Below, in pieces: positions 13,401 through 24,908 of a stretch of DNA of 64,000 nucleotides; positions within the stretch are counted from its first letter, which is position 1; every line of letters begins with the position of its first letter. The DNA comes from Cyanoderma ruficeps (lineage: Eukaryota > Chordata > Aves > Passeriformes > Timaliidae). Where the stretch lies: the NCBI GenBank assembly GCA_008694505.1, contig VZDJ01000041.1:5226417-5290416 (forward strand), written 5' to 3'. The notes under the pieces are model-generated. The model ran no database searches and was not told the DNA's origin. It saw only the letters and a list, made by a program, of their open reading frames with translations. The position numbers and the translations under genes are program-made.

Positions 13401-15994
13401 CACTTAAAGAGTTACATATAAAACTCTAAACAGATAGGGATAATGATCTCTAGGACAACATGCCTTTACAAGATGTGTGGCATCTGTAATGAAGTTAACA
13501 GGAAACAAAGATCTGTTTGGGCTTTCAACTTATCTATTACGTAAAAAATGCTGAACAAGAAGTCCTACTGAGAGTGTCGTCCTAAGAATTTTCTCACCTT
13601 CCTTCCCTTTTACCATGACACATTAAGCTTCCTAAAACTGTGGATGGCAAATTCAGTGTTTCTCACTATATTTGTATCATCTTTTCCCATTTCTACACAA
13701 GTTTCCCATGCAGCAGCACAAAAATACCCAGACTTCATCCTAACAACAAGCATCAATGGAAATGCTAATTTTACTCTAATAATACTCAAAGCTAATTTTG
13801 CTCTCCCACAAACAAAACTGCAGGGGTACTGGAGGATCATCAACATGCTTAGAACGACTCCTGCATGACTTTTCATTACATTGAAGCTTTAATTTCACAA
13901 TAATTACTATTGGAGACAGTATTTTAGCTAAAATTATTACATATATCCAATATTGGCAATAGATGTGCTTGATATCATTATATGACGACTTCACAACAGA
14001 GGTAGTAGCCCAGGAATAAACATTACACGAAAAGGCCACACACATAAGCATGTTTACTTACCAGTTGTAGTCTTCAGGGAGAACTGAGTATGTAGATTTA
14101 TGGCAAGCATGATACACAGCTCCATCTGCAATAAAAACCCAAGTAAAGAACTCTGATGTAGAAACAAGCATAGCTGTGCCCAATTTAAAATGTTAACATT
14201 TTCAATTTTGATTCTGTTTCAAGTCTTAATCAGGGATAATAATCAAATTCCGTTTTAGATTAACAAAATCCAAATATTGTCTAAATAGAAGTTCATTTTA
14301 GTACTCAGCTTTCTGGCAGTGCAATCAAAAAAAACCAGTATGCAGGCAGCTGTGGCCTATACTTACCTTCCTAATTGTATTGTTTTCCTGAGTAAAATCA
14401 CTATATGAACAAAATACCTGTAGAATTCACCATTAGGAAACATCCTTTATATATGTAAAGAACATTACCTTATGATTTAGAGGGAAGGTGATAATTTCAT
14501 TCATAGCAACAGTTATTATAAAAATCAAAAGGAGGGGCTCTGATTGGATATGTAGAGAAATGTTTTCCTCATGAGGACAGCCAACTGGGGGATTGAGACC
14601 CAGGCAGTTTTGTGAGTTCTCTGTCCTTGGAGATTTCAAATACCCACCAAGCCCTGAGCAACCCAATGTGACTGCAGAGCTGACCCTGCTTTGAGCAGGA
14701 GCTTGGATCACAGACCACTCCAAGTCCCTTCCCCATGGTTTGATTCCCATTTTTTTTAATAGAATAATTTAGGTTGGAAAAGACTTTTAAGATCAGAGAG
14801 TCCAAACACAAGCCTAATATAAAGTGTTCAATAGCCCCTCACACAGGAATCATCCTGTAGGCATTGCCTTCCACAACAATGCAGGTATACACCCCTAAGG
14901 TGGGTCTGGGGTGTGCCTGGAGTTGACTTCCACTGAGAACCCCCTTCCTCTACTGCCGGAACCTGATACTAATCCACGTGGAAGTTTCTGTGCCCAGTGA
15001 AGCTTTTTCAACAACTACGCTTTTAGAACAGAATTATGATCACAAGAAACAAGTCTTCATATGTTCTGAACTTTTTCTTAAGTCATAGAAAGGTTTTGGC
15101 TTTATCTGACGTTATTTTATTTACACTATCTTTTAATACAAATAGGATTCTTCATGGCTGCTCCCAGCAGAGAGAGAGCATGCATTGTGACAAGACTGCA
15201 AAGGCTGAAAAAAACAAGAAGAAACTTCTGTGTAGCTATTTTCCACTCAGAAATATTTTAGATGCATAGTCTTAAATCCAGAACTACTGTCAGCACTTCC
15301 ACTCTCCAGTTCTTCTAATTAAACTATTCTTAGTTATTAAGCAGTTGAGTTCTGGTAAACCGCAACTAGTTTGTATTTCTTCCTGAAATTTATTTCCTTT
15401 CTTTGCCCACTTACCTCTAAAATGTAAGATGTCTATTCTATTTTCTCCATTACTGTCTTTTCTACCATCTTTACTATCTTCCCTATGTCTTTCTATTGAC
15501 GTCTAAAACATGGGAAAAAAATCTAATAGTACTGCCTGTTTCTACTTGGTCTCTGTTTATATTAAGTAATGAGATTTTTCTGTAGCCTTTTCTCACCACT
15601 CTTTTAAGTCTGAAAAAATAAATTTAAATCTTCAGTTATAATCACTAGTAAGAGAGGTAGTATTTACAAGCCAATCAATAAATTTGGGGAGCATCCTATT
15701 TGGACCATGAAGGTTTTAAAAGCACAAAAAAAAGAAAAAACAAATAAAGAGATTCTTTAGATTACTATTAAAATAGAGCACAGACTAATAGACTTGATTC
15801 TGTTCAAATCGAAAAATCATTTCCGTGCTTCTGTTACTTTAAACAGTACAGGAAAGAGGCTCTCAAGGAACAAATTTTAATATAGCACTTCCACAATTTC
15901 ATCACTACTTACTCTGCAGTGGGACCTGCTTACAGGTTGCTACCGAACGCATCCAGAAGAGGCTGGACCATGCAGTTCTAAGTGACATTGCCAT
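10362..15994 (-). CDS. MRPL42: Mitochondrial ribosomal protein mL42
   Basis: Five coding exons on the minus strand (15994-15913, 14125-14062, 13147-13063, 11794-11631, 10407-10362) join in frame into 146 codons plus TAA. All visible junctions have AG/GT borders and compatible phases. I recognise mL42 from conserved blocks: CHKSTYS and LPEDYNC in exon 2, TIVCYHPS and IPYEHTK in exon 3, PIPRPDPV and [14 protein letters not shown] in exon 4, then [14 protein letters not shown] at the C terminus. The human protein is 142 residues as I remember it. The first 27 residues ([20 protein letters not shown]...) are basic, Ser/Ala/Trp-rich and free of acids, as expected of a mitochondrial targeting sequence. 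The start ATG has A at -3 and G at +4. A second ATG two codons on is a possible alternative. The gene is divergent from UBE2N across a gap of about 10 kb. The product is a structural protein of the 39S mitoribosomal subunit. I see no damage. Confidence 0.97.
11631..11794 (-). CDS. MRPL42: MRPL42 coding exon 4
   Basis: The acceptor is TTTTGCTAG and the donor GTAAGTA. The 164 bases encode 54 residues from PIPRPDPV to HRWYPVG and end with two bases of the next codon. This is the best-conserved part of the protein against my memory of the human sequence. Confidence 0.96.
13063..13147 (-). CDS. MRPL42: MRPL42 coding exon 3
   Basis: The acceptor is TTTTTATAG and the donor GTATGT. The exon completes a Cys codon and encodes 28 residues including [17 protein letters not shown] and IPYEHTK, ending in phase 0. 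Confidence 0.96.
14062..14125 (-). CDS. MRPL42: MRPL42 coding exon 2
   Basis: The acceptor is TTATTGCAG and the donor GTAAGT. The 64 bases complete an Asn codon, encode 20 residues ([13 protein letters not shown] then VLPEDYN), and end with TG of a Cys codon. Confidence 0.96.
14575..14750 (+). mobile_element. CR1 3'-end fragment in MRPL42 intron
   Basis: CR1-like phrases occur in order: CTTGGAGATTTCAAATACCC, CCCTGAGCAACCC, GACCCTGCTTTGAGCAGGAG and CAAGTCCCTTCC. It is on the plus strand, antisense to MRPL42, and diverged. It ends just before another CR1 end in the opposite orientation. Confidence 0.8.
14758..14840 (-). mobile_element. CR1 3'-end fragment, reverse orientation
   Basis: The sequence starts ATAGAATAATTTAGGTTGGA and continues AAAGACTTTTAAGATCAGAG, which is the reverse complement of a CR1 3' terminus. 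The left end is clear. The right end fades near 14840 and may extend further. The copy sits tail-to-tail with the CR1 at 14575-14750. Confidence 0.75.
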
Positions 15995-16065
15995 GCTGAC
16001 AGCAGAGAGGAAACCAATCCCGGACAAGATGGAACTCAAAGAACCTCTTCTCTGCAGAACACCCT
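15913..16065 (-). CDS. MRPL42: MRPL42 first coding exon with 5'UTR part
   Basis: The exon runs from acceptor TTTCTTTCAG (first exonic base 16065) to donor GTAAGTA after 15913. Bases 16065-15995 are 5'UTR. The ATG at 15994-15992 opens 27 codons and one further base. A noncoding first exon must lie upstream in the CpG island near 17.2-17.35 kb. I could not fix its donor, because several GT sites are possible. Confidence 0.92.
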
Positions 16066-16683
16066 CTGAAAGAAACCAGTTTTGTAACTATTCAGGATAC
16101 AAAAGACTAACAATTAAATTTCTTTAGTCTCTTAAGGAAAAATAAAAATTGTGTAACATAATTCTTCATTGTCAATTGTTTAGAAGTGCCTATCACGTAA
16201 GATAATGGTACCTGTCTCCTTAACAGTCAAAAGTAGAATAAGACTTTATTTATCGAGAGGGAGTCTTTGAAGGTTCAACTTTAAAAAAAGCTCCCACACC
16301 TGTGCCTTCTCACAGGCTACTGGTACTCACCCACCTAAACTTTGCATTCTTCCTTCTGCACGCTCCATAACAGTACTTATGAAATGTTTTCCTTGTTCAC
16401 AATCTAAGTATCATCACCCAGTACAAAACCAGAACTACTTCTAAACAACAGTTGCTGTAGTTTAAAAACTCTCTAAATGCAGTTAATTGGTTTCATCCAT
16501 CTCAAAAGCATTACACCTAAAAACTCAGAAACACCATTTAGAATACCTTAAATGTTACCCAAAATTTCACAGAAGCAAAAAGACATCTTATGTTTTGTCT
16601 ACTGAAAAAAAAAATTACTTTAAATAGAAACCTATAATGAACCCTAGAAAAATGTAACTAGAAACAGTTTAAGGACATACACA

Positions 16684-16737
16684 TTTAAAAAAACCCAAAA
16701 ACCAAAAAAACCCACCCCCATTTAAAAAAAAAAAGTG
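16684..16737. repeat. A/C-rich low-complexity tract
   Basis: Runs of A are interrupted by CCC and CCCCC. On the MRPL42 sense strand this reads as T with G-runs (GGGGGTGGG, GGG). It lies in the first MRPL42 intron, near the promoter side. Confidence 0.8.
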
Positions 16738-16899
16738 ATATTTCGTGCTTCAGAACATCACCAGTAATGTGCATTTGCCAATTTCGACACATAATTATTC
16801 AGCATTCTTTTTATCTCTGCCAATGCTGCGGAAGTTAGGGGAACACCAACACCTACAGAGCTGCTCATAACTTGCCGTCAGAAGCTCATTAACAAAAAG

Positions 16900-17440
16900 G
16901 GTGCGGGGCGCGCGGAGGACCTCGGTCCAAGGACAGGGGTCAGCCCCAGCCCGTTCCCGGCCCCATTGCGAGGACCCCTCCAGTTTGAATGGAAACAGTC
17001 CCATCCCTGAGACAGCGCACAGGAACTCCAACGCGTGTGCCAGCAACACGCGGGAACACGAAACCGGAGGCTTAGAATTAAAGAAGATATTTAGCATTCA
17101 AAAAAGGTCACTAATCCTTCAAAGCAAGCAAAAGAGTACCCGTTACAAAAGTCCTGGGCGCCCCGCACAGTGTTGAGCCCCTCCAAACACACGCGGAGCC
17201 TCTCCCCGGCCTTGCCCCGCGCTCCCTAGCGGTGAACGCCCGCCCCGCCCCGCCCCGGCCCCGGCCCGGCCCCGCCGGCGGAAGCGGCGCCGCGTGCCCG
17301 TTCCGGCTCCGGCGGCGGCTCGGCCCGCGGCACGCCGGGACTCGTAGTGCGGGCGGCGAGGGGCACCGGCACCGCCTCCGCCCCTCGGCACTGCCCCGGC
17401 ACCGACGACAAGCCTTGAGGCACTTCATGATAATATGGTG
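16900..17440 (-). promoter_or_regulatory. MRPL42: MRPL42 CpG-island promoter
   Basis: A GC-rich, CpG-dense block covers the expected 5' end of MRPL42. On the minus strand it contains overlapping GC boxes (GGGGCGGGGCGGGG within about 17239-17260) and an SBS-like element at 17329-17348. No TATA box is obvious, as is usual for such promoters. Transcription probably starts near or just below 17330. The exact start and the noncoding exon 1 are not resolved. Confidence 0.75.
17329..17348 (-). promoter_or_regulatory. SBS-like (ZNF143/THAP11) motif, MRPL42 side
   Basis: The minus strand reads ACTACGAGTCCCGGCGTGCC. The SBS element known to bind ZNF143 and THAP11 has the form ACTACAATTCCCGGCATGC, so most positions match, including ACTAC and TCCCGGC. 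Such motifs mark housekeeping and mitochondrial-gene promoters close to the start site. Occupancy is inferred only. Confidence 0.6.
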
Positions 17441-17490
17441 GCAGGAAGGGTTAGGCCGGGCCGGGCCAGGGGAGCAAGCGGACACACAAA

Positions 17491-17965
17491 CAGATTCACG
17501 GAATCAATTAGGCAGGAAAAGACCTCTGAGATCATCCAGTCCAATCTTTGACCCATCTACACCCTGACGCCTAGGCCATGGCAGTAAGTGCCATGTCCGA
17601 TCATTTCTTGAACACCTCCAGTAATGGTCACTCTGCCATCTCCCTGGGGAGCCTGTTCCAATGTTTAATAACAGTTGTTCCTGTGGAGGAATCCCTGGTG
17701 ATGTCCAACCTGAACCTCCCCTGGCTTGAGGCTACTTCCTCTTGTGCTGTTGTCCACAAAAATCCAGATTCATTACCTGGTGTGCAACAAGCCAATCATC
17801 AGCCACTGTGGAATACACTGTCACAAAGTTGTTCAACTCCCACCTTATTTACAACTTCTTTTCAGGCAGTTGTAGAGAATGATGAGGTCCTCCTGAGCCT
17901 CCTCCAGGCTAAACACCCCCAGCTCCCTCAGCTGCTCCTCAAAGGACCCTTAGTCAAACACTCAC
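17491..17965 (-). mobile_element. CR1 LINE fragment beside MRPL42 promoter
   Basis: The sequence is the reverse complement of CR1 3' sequence. It starts ATTCACGGAATCAATTAGGC, then GACCTCTGAGATCATCCAGT, CATCTCCCTGGGGAGCCTG, CCTCCTCCAGGCTAAACACC and CCCAGCTCCCTCAGCTGCTC. Between about 17758 and 17850 it departs from the usual CR1 order, apparently through one or two short insertions that I cannot identify. Its 3' end lies only about 150 bp from the MRPL42 SBS-like motif. The 150-codon frame at 17578-18030 is an antisense artefact. Confidence 0.85.
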
Positions 17966-20900
17966 TGCTCGCTCTGGTGGTCCCCGTGCTGGGAGCGTTT
18001 GGGAGCTCAAACCCACAGTGGAGGCACTGAGGCAACCTCGGCATTGGCAGCAGCTGTTCAGCTGAGGGAGAGGCCACAATGCCCCAGCAACAGGCAGCAG
18101 TGCACCTGCCAGTCCTGGAAATATGCCAAAGTGCCATAGTCTTATATTAGCTGCAAAATAGCCCCCTCTAATCCCATAATTCGAAAGGACATTTTTAACA
18201 TTATTGGTTAGTTCACAAGCTTTCGAGCCTGCTTGCTTTCCAGGTTAAATTACACAGTGGCTGCAGCAGCTTCCTCTGTTCAGCCAGGCAGATCTTCACA
18301 GATCTGTAATACCCTTCCACAGGAAGGCCTGTGGATTTTATGTAGATGAAATTGCATGTTTCCACTATTCAAGGCATACAGAAAACTAACCTGAATGTCC
18401 CAGGCACACTGCTTCTCTGGGGCTATCTACTGTACTTCTTTCATAGACTGAATCACAAAGTGTTTCAAAGACATGTTATATTTACACAACATTGATAAAA
18501 GACAAGAAGACCAAAATCAATTGTCTGACTTGCTGCTCTAGTATCTGAAATGGCTCCAGAACTTTAGGCATTTACACATCCATGAAGCCTTTAAGTCACA
18601 TAGACAGCAGACTGTCTCCATTCCTGTCACAGCATTACTCTTTTGGAGACTCTTGGATAGTATCTCCTGAAAGGCTGCAACCTCTTCCAGATAGCTTCTA
18701 ACAATTGCATCTTTTCTGGTCAATGGCTGTGGTGCTGCAATTTCGTGCTGCCATCAATGAAAGCTGCACAAATTCAGAGATGATTAGCTTTGGTCTGTAG
18801 TTGCAGAGTTACACCGATAACTTCCAGCAGTATAGCAGAAGTACAGTCAGAAATCAGTAGTCAAGAGCTGATCACTCCCAGTAGCACTGGCAAAGGTTTC
18901 TTCGAGTATTTTTCTATACAGAGGAAGATGGAAGACATCCATTTTGGGGCTCCGTGCAATATTAGATTCATTACACCATAGAAGAAGGGGGCAGAGATAG
19001 GCCAAAATGTTTTACATACTACTTAAAGAAATGCAACCAAGGTGAGAAATCACAGTCCCACTAAAAAGCTCCTCCAGATTTGTGGAGATAAACTCACTTT
19101 GTCCTTCCAGCACGTTTCTGTGTGCAGATACAGAGGCATCTGATCTAGGCTCATGCCCCAAACAGAAGCAACACAATTTTATGTATTTTCTGCTGTGTAC
19201 CAGCTCATGATTCCCACAAGGAAATCCTTGTACTAGGATGAGGGCAGGATCCTATACAATCAAGCAATCATCCAATACAAGCAAGACAGTGCTTCTACTG
19301 ATGGACAAATAAAACAATTTGAGAATTTTAAACCCAAGACAGTGCTGAAAAAATAAAATGGTAATAAACTGTCTGAAACAAATGCACTCTGGAAATTAAA
19401 AGAAAGGAATGAATCTTCATTTAAAGAATGAACTTCAGGAATATCTTGTTCATAGGCATAGTGGGGGTAAACAGTTATTTCAAAGTCAGTCTTGCCAGGA
19501 GCAGTTTGTGATGACGTGGAAGAAACTGCTCAGGATTCCTGACTTTCTCCTGGTCAGCTGCAGTGTGACACACCTGAATGCAAATGCAGTGTGTGCTGTT
19601 TGTGTGTGTTTGTGTGTGAAGCTCTGACAAGCATATTAGGCCTTGATTTCCTTCCTAGGAAATAGTAAATAAATTTAAGGCTTTTCTGACTTTTCTTGAA
19701 GGTGCTTATGGATTAATTGTCATATCTTCTTTAAAAGATTGCCTAAACTCAGGAAGATGATGACTGCGGTTGACAACTCTGATTCCTAGCTGCTTTCTCA
19801 AAAGGGTATTGTTCACCCATGCAGGAGACAAAAATTCTTTGCTGTGCAGTGGAAAACTTGAAATTAACTCCCTTCACAGCTGAACACCACTTAATTTCAC
19901 CTGTTTCTTTCTCCAGTGCAAGACAATTTTTTTTCATCTTCTCTATATGGAGCTGCAACTCTTAAAAAAAAATTTAAAACCTCCCTAGCCCCGTAGAAAT
20001 TGTCTCTCAATAAAAAAATACTAAAACTTGATACGCTTGAGTATATTAGTCATGATTACAATATAAGACTTCTGTGGTGCTCCTATGTTACTATTTCCTA
20101 CATCAATTTATTTGCTTTAATAAAGACAATTTTTTACTCTTCAGTGTCATATGTACTTCCTGAGGACTGCATACAGATGCATACTTGCAGATACATGTGC
20201 TCTCCTCAAACACAAGTTTGAAAAAGTAGAATTTCTAATGTTCCTGATGAACATGACCAACAAGTCTCCTAATGGTGGCATTGAGTTGTTAATGACTAAG
20301 AAGCTAATTCATTAACGAGATTGTAAAGATCAACAAAAGCTTTAATTTGAAGCTACAATCTGTACTGCTTGTTTTCAATGACATATTTTTTTCTGTAAGG
20401 TTTTATTGTGGAAATGTGTGCTTTTGGAACATCCTCGCAATGGCAAATCTTGTAACTTAAATCCTAGTTCTGAAAAGTTGCAACTGAAGGTACCGCAGAA
20501 CTTTATTTTTATTTTATAAAATCTGAACCACATACCCTGATAGGCTTCCAGGCTATTTTTAGGTGGTTTCTATAAAAAGAGTTTTAGAAGATAGAAGATG
20601 AGGTCTACCCCCTCCCTGATGCATAATGTTCTGCAAGCGTATTCTTAGCAGCGTGTTCTGACAGATTACAGCTTTCTAAAGGGAGATGGGAATTGCTTAA
20701 GGACAGCTCAGAAGCGTGACTACACACTTCTCCAGCATGTCTGGAGATGGGGTTATTAATAACTGCCAAGGCCCTTGCTTGCCTCAGCAGCTTGTAGACA
20801 GCAAAGGGGGGGGAGTTGCTCAGTCTGTGTTGGCTCAACAGGAAGGTTGTTCTCTTCATTACCTGTAGAGATACTATGGAGGTACTAATGCTGAGTTCCA

Positions 20901-23900
20901 GACCTCTGGGATTTGATGTCTTTGGAAACCTGGAAAGGCTTGTTTCTAGGTCGTTCTCTTACTGAAGATAAACCATCAACCTACTCTTACTCCAATAGTC
21001 AGTTACAAACTTCTTCAGGAAATGCCCTAACTGATCAGATGGTCGAGCTATAGTTAGGCTGCAGATGCTATGCAGTGATGAGGGCAGGACTATGTTGCTT
21101 GGCTCTGTTTTAGAAAAACAAATTTATAAATCAGAGATATCATCTGCACTGGCGTGGGTTTTGTGTGAGCAGTTGCACACACACACACAGCCCTTCTGAG
21201 AAATCGAAAATTGGAACCTGGCTGTTCTAGCTCTTTTGCTGCAGTGGCATATTTAGGAAATTGTTACTTAGGAAAATCATTCAGGCTAGATCATTGGCAA
21301 ACTGATTGGCAATACCTTTTATTTTTTTCATAGAAACCAATGTTTCAAAATATTCCTAGGAATAAGCATTTGGCTTCCTTTATTTCCTTTTAAACTGGCA
21401 AGGTACTACACAATCATACCTAGAAGTGGACCTGAATTTGTGAATGGATGGATGTGTTTCATTGCAAAGGTTGTGTCTTAACAATGGGGATGGATGGGCC
21501 TCCACTCCTGAAATACTATATCTTAATTTCTAGGAGGTTATCCTATAAATGTAGAAATCAAATTTCTAATGAGACACTGTAGTTTAGTTATGGTCTTAAT
21601 TCTCAAGTTTTCTCAAGTCATGTTGTAGACAAACAGATTTCTCTGTTTTAAGTCAATCTGTAAACACCCAGAGTAAACACCAAGGCTTATGTCAGTAGGG
21701 CCTCTTCATTCTTTAGCATATCTCACACCATCTCATCACTGGTCCATCCTGTTACTGGTAAGGAGGAAGCTGCAACTGTAAATAACAGATGACAAAACTA
21801 AAGTGCCTCAGCAGTCATATGCAGCCTAAATAATTTGTGTTCCTGTTGATTACCATAGTTCAAGGAAACAATATTATGTCTCTATTCAAGCAGCCACTTA
21901 ATGAAAAAAATCAAAGATTATTTGCTACAATGAAGGCTCCTACTCGTAGCATCCCATTTCGATGTTCTAACTTTGTAAAGCATATAACTGGTGGGTTTTT
22001 TTCTTCTCTCAGTACAGTTCCACGCAGTCCTGCCAGTTCAGATCATTCTGAAATTGTCCATTTACTGCTAAATGAAAAACACTGCACATCTGTGCCTTAG
22101 TTTCTCCCTTTGTACATAGGCATCATAGCAACTTTTGTGAAATTACTCTGTGATTTACTGAACATTTTTAATATAAAATTTGGATATTACTGTGAGTATT
22201 CATTCTGTATGTGTACATACATACATATGGTTTTTGCTGTAGAACAGATTTTCTACAATACTTCGCAAAAATATAGAAATGCTTTTATGCAAAAATAATT
22301 AATCTGGGGTTTAAAAGAGAGTTGTAATTACAGCAAAACTTCTATAAGATTGCAAAAAGGGATACGAGGAGGAAATAAGATTAGTCAGCCACAGACTCAG
22401 CTGGCCTGGATGCACCCACTCAGTGAGTAATTTGATGACAGCAGAAGCTGTCACAGGAAAATGGTCAGCAGCTTTATTGAATTGTTCTGGGCGTATTAAT
22501 TGCCTAATTGCAATTACTTCTTTACTATTCCTGCCTATAGTAGCATTATGGAACACATTTTGGTGAATAAGGTCATTGCCTAACTTTGTTCTTGGAACCA
22601 CTGTAATCCCAGCAGTGATGTGATAATCACAGATTTGTGGGAGGAGGACTGTGCTCTGCATCCTGGCCTTTGCAGTGGTGCACTGGGACAAGATCAGCTC
22701 AGCCAACAGAACAGGCCATTGCTGCAGGAGGGGTGGTCCTACATCTGCACCAGCTCACTCTGTTTCCTGCTGCTTCTCTTGTGCCAGCTCTGATGTCTCA
22801 GTGAGCTGGTCAGAAGTGTAATTTAGCCAAAAAACGCCCCCAACAACAATCCCCCATACCTCAGTAGATACATAACAATGGCAAGAGTGGATCAGGAATA
22901 TAGGGCAGGGAAAGGGAGCAGGGCCTCAGTGCTGCCTGCAGCTTCTCCAAAAGGCTAAGGGGTGTCCAAAGCTGAGTTAATTACTCACGAATACTAAAGG
23001 GTGCAATTTCACTCCCACTTTTATTACCTTTTGTTGTCTGGGGCTCGCCAGACCCCACTGTAAGACAAACCAATTCACCTGTGCAGCACAAGACCAGACT
23101 GAATGGCTGTTTTTCTGCCAAGTTAGTGTAATGCATCAGCTCAGCAGAATGAACAGAGGGGATAATGACATGTGTAAGGAAGGAAGGTACAAGGAGTGAG
23201 ATGGGAAAGCAAAGAAAGCAGCTCTTTTTTTAACAGATTGACTCAGCTGTTTGTCTAACAACCTGACATATGTGGTTTCACACTGTCCCTAATGCAGGGA
23301 ACTACAGACAGTTCTTTTCTCACACTCTCAGGCATGGGTTCCTGTCCCCTTCTTTATGCCTTACCTGTACAGCTGTGTGGCTGCCTGTGGCTCACAGCAG
23401 CTCACTGCTCACCCAGGAACCATTTGTGCTTTTGATCAGCTCACCTTGGATGAGATTATGCTGTGAGCTGAGGGAACAGCAGTGTATGGTAGAGGAGGAG
23501 GGCAGCAGCCCTCTTTAGCAGTAATGCAAATAAAAAATGATGTGCCCTTGACATGAAACTGCACACTCAATAACTACGGTGGAGGCAGGCCTTGGTGGAG
23601 TTGGGCTGTAGGAATGAATGCCCATTTGAACGGGGACTACAGGTGACAGTCTCCAGTCAGTATTGTGGAGTAGCCAATTTGAATGGCTTTTCCAGCCCCA
23701 TATGGATACTCAGGGATCTCTGCAGCAGTCCTTCTAGGAGCTAAAATGGCTTAGGGGAACAATCTAAATATTTGCAGATATGACAACAGAAATCAATGTT
23801 TTTGTTCGCTGCCATCTCCTGATCAAGTGGACTTCAAAAGCCTTTTCATAAAAGAAGCCAGAAGGAGAGGTGTAATGAAAGCTCCAAGGATGTGACAGAC

Positions 23901-24705
23901 CCCTTGCTGTGCAACAAAAGCTGTCAAAACATAAACCAGATTGACTTGCTGCAACTTCTGACTGAAGCAAGATTCCTGGTCTACAACACTTGAAAGGGGC
24001 CACTGAATGCAACACTGATGAACATATATTTGAGCCAATTGTGCTTCACTCTATCGTGTCTCACAGACTTTCAAGAGTGGCATCTTACTCCCATAGAGCC
24101 TACACCCAGCTTTTGGCCCACGTTTTCTTCCATGTATGCCAGTGCTTTAATGGACAGTATTCTGGGAGAAGTGGAAAAGAGAGAAAAAAATTAAAAAATG
24201 GGTGAAGGCAGAAACAAAGAAAGAAAAGTAATTCAGCATGCACCGTAACAAAGTACATAATTTTCAATTACATTTGTCTTGAGGGTATGGCCCCGTGAAG
24301 ATGCTTTGGTATCTAAATAACTGTTGGGAGTCATGGAATCTTTCTCCTAGATTTGCCACTGCCAAGAACTTTACTTTTTACCAAAGCACACAGAAATTAT
24401 GTCCTGTTTAAAACCAAGTCTTGTTTTAAACCAGAAGAAAACACTTGACAGGGAATCATGTGTAAATAGGGTTTTATTCCTGGCTGTGCTGCTGGCCTGC
24501 TGAGTAACCTATGGGAAATTAGTTCATCTTTCTGTGCTTTTATTTCCCATAAATACTGACGCTCATTCTTAGATGTTACTATTACTATGAAGCCGTGGTA
24601 ATGTCCTAGTACACTCGTGCAATAATTATATTCCATCATTTATAATATTCCTCTTTCTGCTGAAAAAGAAGCAGGTTCACTAACCAGGTGTTATTAAGAC
24701 AAACA
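17966..24705. other. Intergenic sequence between divergent promoters
   Basis: No exon of a recognised gene is present between the MRPL42 and UBE2N promoters. There is a short CA run near 21176-21190 and a short CATA run near 22203. The longest non-repeat open frame is 131 codons on the minus strand at 22706-22311, and I cannot assign it. No structured RNA is recognised. Confidence 0.55.
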
Positions 24706-24908
24706 CCACAGAATCACAGAATTGTTAGGGCTGGAAGATCCTATTTTCAACCTCCCTGCCAAGGCAGGGTCACCAAAAGCAGTGACACAGGAACACGTCC
24801 AGGTGGGTTTTGAATGTCTCCAGAGAGGGAGACTCCACAGCCTCCCCAGGCAGCATGTTGCAGTGCTCTGCCAGCCTCAATGCCAAGAAGTTCTTCTTCA
24901 TGTTGAGA
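24706..24908 (-). mobile_element. Older CR1, 3' half (interrupted copy)
   Basis: The reverse complement of a CR1 3' end starts CACAGAATCACAGAATTGTT and continues through GAGACTCCACAGCCTCCCC and AAGTTCTTCTTCATGTTGAG. The copy stops abruptly at about 24908, where plus-strand CR1 begins. Its continuation resumes at 26536, so this is one element split by an insertion. Confidence 0.88.

Noticed and set aside
17578..18030. 150-codon plus-strand frame near the MRPL42 promoter
   Set aside because: It is antisense to a CR1 3' region.
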